NCBI GenBank assembly: GCA_015698045.1
Contig: BLAL01000018.1
Span: 930,001-994,000 of the forward strand
Length of the DNA: 64,000 nucleotides
From: Rhizophagus clarus
Lineage: Eukaryota; Glomeromycota; Glomeromycetes; Glomerales; Glomeraceae
Direction: 5' to 3'
Below the pieces are notes generated by a model. That model had not been told where the DNA came from and ran no database searches. It saw nothing but the letters and a program-made list of their open reading frames with translations. The position numbers and the translations under genes are program-made. Shown here one piece after another: positions 61,332 through 64,000 of the stretch (its first letter is position 1; every line of letters starts with the position of its first letter).

Positions 61332-63378
61332 GATAACGATAACGATATGATCGATATTAATATTGGCTTAACTAGTTCGACCTAATTTCGAAATATTAAA
61401 GATAGAGAAAGAATATGCTAAAAAGGTTGTGTGGCATATTATTTGACTGATATTACAGTTCGCTCTGTGTTACAAATAAATATATAATATAATATATTGT
61501 AAATTTTGTTACAAAAAAGTTTTATCGATGAGCTAATAAATCATTTTGTATATGTGAAAATCATTCCTATTTAGTTCTGCTGACCAAGACCATAATCATA
61601 ACGCAGGTCAAAAAATTTTTAGTGCAGGCCGAATTTTTTTTTTTTCCTTTTTAGATGTTTTAACACGAAAGAGTAAAGAGATTCCAAAAAGAATTATGCG
61701 AACTATAAAAAGAAATAATAGGATCGTCAATTATAAAATAATTTCAAACCATGAAACATGATAAGAAATTTATTGCATAGTTTCACAAATTATTTTTTTT
61801 TTTCACACAAAGAAATGAAATGAAAACTCCTAAAAATCTTTTTCGATTTAACTAGTTCGAAATTAGAGTCTATTAATAATTTTTTTTAAAAAAAAAATGA
61901 TTAAATTCAGAAACTCTAACAAATGCATACTGGCATTTTTCAGAATTGGTCATCTGTCAACTTTTGTTCAAATAATTTTTTTTTTAATTCACACGAATAC
62001 TAGTCCAAATGAATTACTCTACCGTACATGAAATAATAGATTATTTCCTTTTCTTTATTCTGTTTCTCAAAAGAAAAAAAATTGCCTGTTTGCTTGTTGA
62101 TTTTTAAGATTTCAGAAGTTATGTTGCGGTTAAATTAAAAAATAAAAAAATTTTACATTCGTCATCGTCACACACTAGATTTATGCACAATTATTGGTCT
62201 GATTAATTTCGTACCGGTTTATCAAATGAAAGGCTACCAACATTTTTTATTTTAAGATAAATAAGAAAATATTATTTCCAGTTTAACTAAACAAAAAGGA
62301 TATGAATACTTTTATGTTTAAAAAAAAAAAATTAGTAATCCAAAGTCTTAATATGATCAGTATATAGTTTCTTATGATCATATGCCTTACACTAAATAAT
62401 GAGACATTAAATAATTATTCAACGTAAAATAGGCGTATAAAAATTAATTAAAAACCTATTTCTCAATAACAATTTATTTTTTATATTTTTCAAAATATTA
62501 ATTAATCCACATTTGATTGCGAAGAATTTTTATACTCGATTTGGTCTACACTTTCAATTTTTACACCAAAAAAAAATCAGAAGTAATTATATAAAGTGAG
62601 ATTCCATAATAAATAATATCAAAATTACTGAGAACCATATTTGTTGTATTTGGTTTAAAAGAAATTATTGAATAGTAAAACCAAATAAAATTTCTTTAAT
62701 CTTTGTCTCGCATCCTGCAATGCTTTATGTAACAAAATTATAGGGTGAACACATGAATCGAATAAGAATTTAACTGAACGAAGCACTGTACATCGATCCG
62801 CGATAAAAACAATACGAGTAAGATTCAAGCGACAGTAAAATAAAAGTTGACAATAAGCAAAGATATATTGGAACTTTAATAAATAGTTTTTGTGAAGATA
62901 ATTTATATTAGAAAGAAGAACGTTCTTACAGTTGAAGAATCCTTTCAGTTGTACCGATCCCGCTTTGGACTTTCAATAAGTCTATCTTTGAGGAAATTAA
63001 AGGTCAAATTGAAGGATTAGAAAATTAACTTTATTTATATTTTAGCCTAGTATACGTTTTTATGATAAAAACATATTATATTAGTATAGTATAATAGTAT
63101 ATGTCTATATGATAAAACATAAAATCTAGTTTTTAGTCTCAGCTCTTTACAAAATATTTTGTATATGTAACGTAAAACCGCTTTAAATATGGCAGTTTTG
63201 TTGTATAGACGTTTACTTCAATTCCTGAGTTGGTGATCACTATATTCTTTTTTTAATTTTGGTGACTACTAAGAGTGTTCAATAAAGAGCAATATATAAA
63301 GGAAATGCTAATTATTAAAAAACAAAAGTTTAAATAGATATTATCTAGTAGTATTATTAAATAATTATGAGAAATGGA
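61332..63378. other. AT-rich spacer, nothing recognised
   Basis: A possible displaced C-terminal codon run of the upstream membrane protein ends at about 61385. Beyond that I see no gene, repeat or RNA. Confidence 0.5.
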
Positions 63379-63848
63379 TTAATTATTAACTAATGGAGGA
63401 ACAGGAACAGCTTTTTGTTTGCAGAATTTCTTCCATAGAAGAATTCCCATATTTACTAATAAACAAAATCCAAAAATACCACGGTCGATTGTAAAGACAT
63501 TGTCAAAATAGTCTCTGAAATTTCGTAAGCTCCAATACTAACCACAAAATCACCACTATTACCATAAAAAAACACCTACGGGCAAAGTAACTCTAAGTTT
63601 GATATGATAGTACCGATGTAAAGGGTTGTTCTACCGCTTATTCCTGTCACTTGTTCATCATCTGTGAAAGTATAAGCTAGTTTATCATCTAATTCATATA
63701 CTCTTTTACCGTACTTATTACCTAGCAATTCATAAGGTCCGTTTATTGTTTCTATACGATAAGTGAATTGGATAGAATCTACGATTTCTCCACAATAAGC
63801 ATCAATTTTTTTAATAAGTATTTTTTTGGCTTTACAGTTATTGCCATA
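63379..63848 (-). pseudogene. jacalin-like lectin domain protein, frameshifted, with C-terminal TM segment
   Basis: After a possible acceptor (TTTTTTTCAG, 63858-63849) the frame reads YGNNCKAKKILIKKIDAYCG, EIVDSIQFTYRIE and EQVTGISGRTTLYIG, typical of a mannose-binding jacalin-related beta-prism, and stops at TAG 63578-63576. The neighbouring frame continues the fold with YGNSGDFVVSIGAYE, and a third frame gives a membrane segment GIFGFCLLVNMGILLW and the tail KKFCKQKAVPVPPLVNN, ending at 63379. Upstream coding sequence (63920-64000, ENAYHSFEIW) runs off the window. At least two frame changes within 150 bp indicate a pseudogene unless undetected introns exist. Family by pattern only. Confidence 0.5.
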
Positions 63849-64000
63849 CTGAAAAAAATATGTAAAGTTAATAGAAGGCTAAGCGATGCAAAAAAACTTC
63901 CCCTTTTAACCGTTTTCATTTCTTACTCCAAATCTCAAATGAATGGTAAGCGTTCTCTTTTTGATGAGACGTTATTGTTTGTTGAACGGTATGCGCCAGT

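Overview
The window looks like nuclear DNA of a glomeromycotan (arbuscular mycorrhizal) fungus, most likely Rhizophagus or a close relative. The DNA is very AT-rich. Genes carry many short introns with GTAAGT donors and CTAAC-like branch sites. TKL-like kinases with Sel1 repeats and a CxxC/WTSGN-type linker are present, as are ZNFX1-like helicases and many fragments of DNA transposons. The organism assignment is an inference from these features; no sequence search was run.

Layout. 1-1233: a broken Tc1/mariner element. 5915-13411: copy A of a ZNFX1-like RNA helicase gene, with a frameshift in exon 1 and a decayed 3' end. 17970-20612: an intact Sel1-repeat protein kinase. 21165-22593 (minus): a kinase pseudogene split by a hAT-type MITE. 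24170-24600 (minus): remnant of a P-loop ATPase. 27761-35509: copy B of the helicase gene, intact, 11 exons and 2282 codons. 40506-42167: nested fold-back elements. 42379-47127: a 4.7 kb DNA transposon with long inverted ends and a nine-exon DDE-type transposase on the minus strand. 48576-53287 (minus): a kinase gene with an extraordinary intron array. 53881-57202: a nest of a probable mariner-type element, a LINE remnant and a hAT MITE. 57225-58019 (minus): a frameshifted pseudogene. 59936-60880: a multi-pass membrane protein with a hAT MITE just after its stop. 63379-63848 (minus): a jacalin-like lectin pseudogene at the window edge.

The most striking observation is in the kinase gene at 48576-53287. 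What looks at first like a 3.3 kb minisatellite can be read on the minus strand as 32 consecutive introns separated by 31 micro-exons: 29 of exactly 3 nt, one of 6 nt and one of 1 nt. Each is bounded by AG on the left and GTAAGT on the right. Joining the micro-exons gives an open frame with no stop, and only the single 1-nt exon brings the first exon into phase with the kinase exons. This predicts a micro-exon ladder made by tandem duplication of an intron, or alternatively serial recursive splicing of one large intron.

Functionally, the two helicase copies (RNA surveillance or RNA-silencing family) and the kinases (signalling, with Sel1 repeats as a protein-binding scaffold) belong to expanded families. 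The rest is dominated by non-autonomous DNA transposons. Five unrelated hAT-type families each show a perfect 8-bp target duplication.
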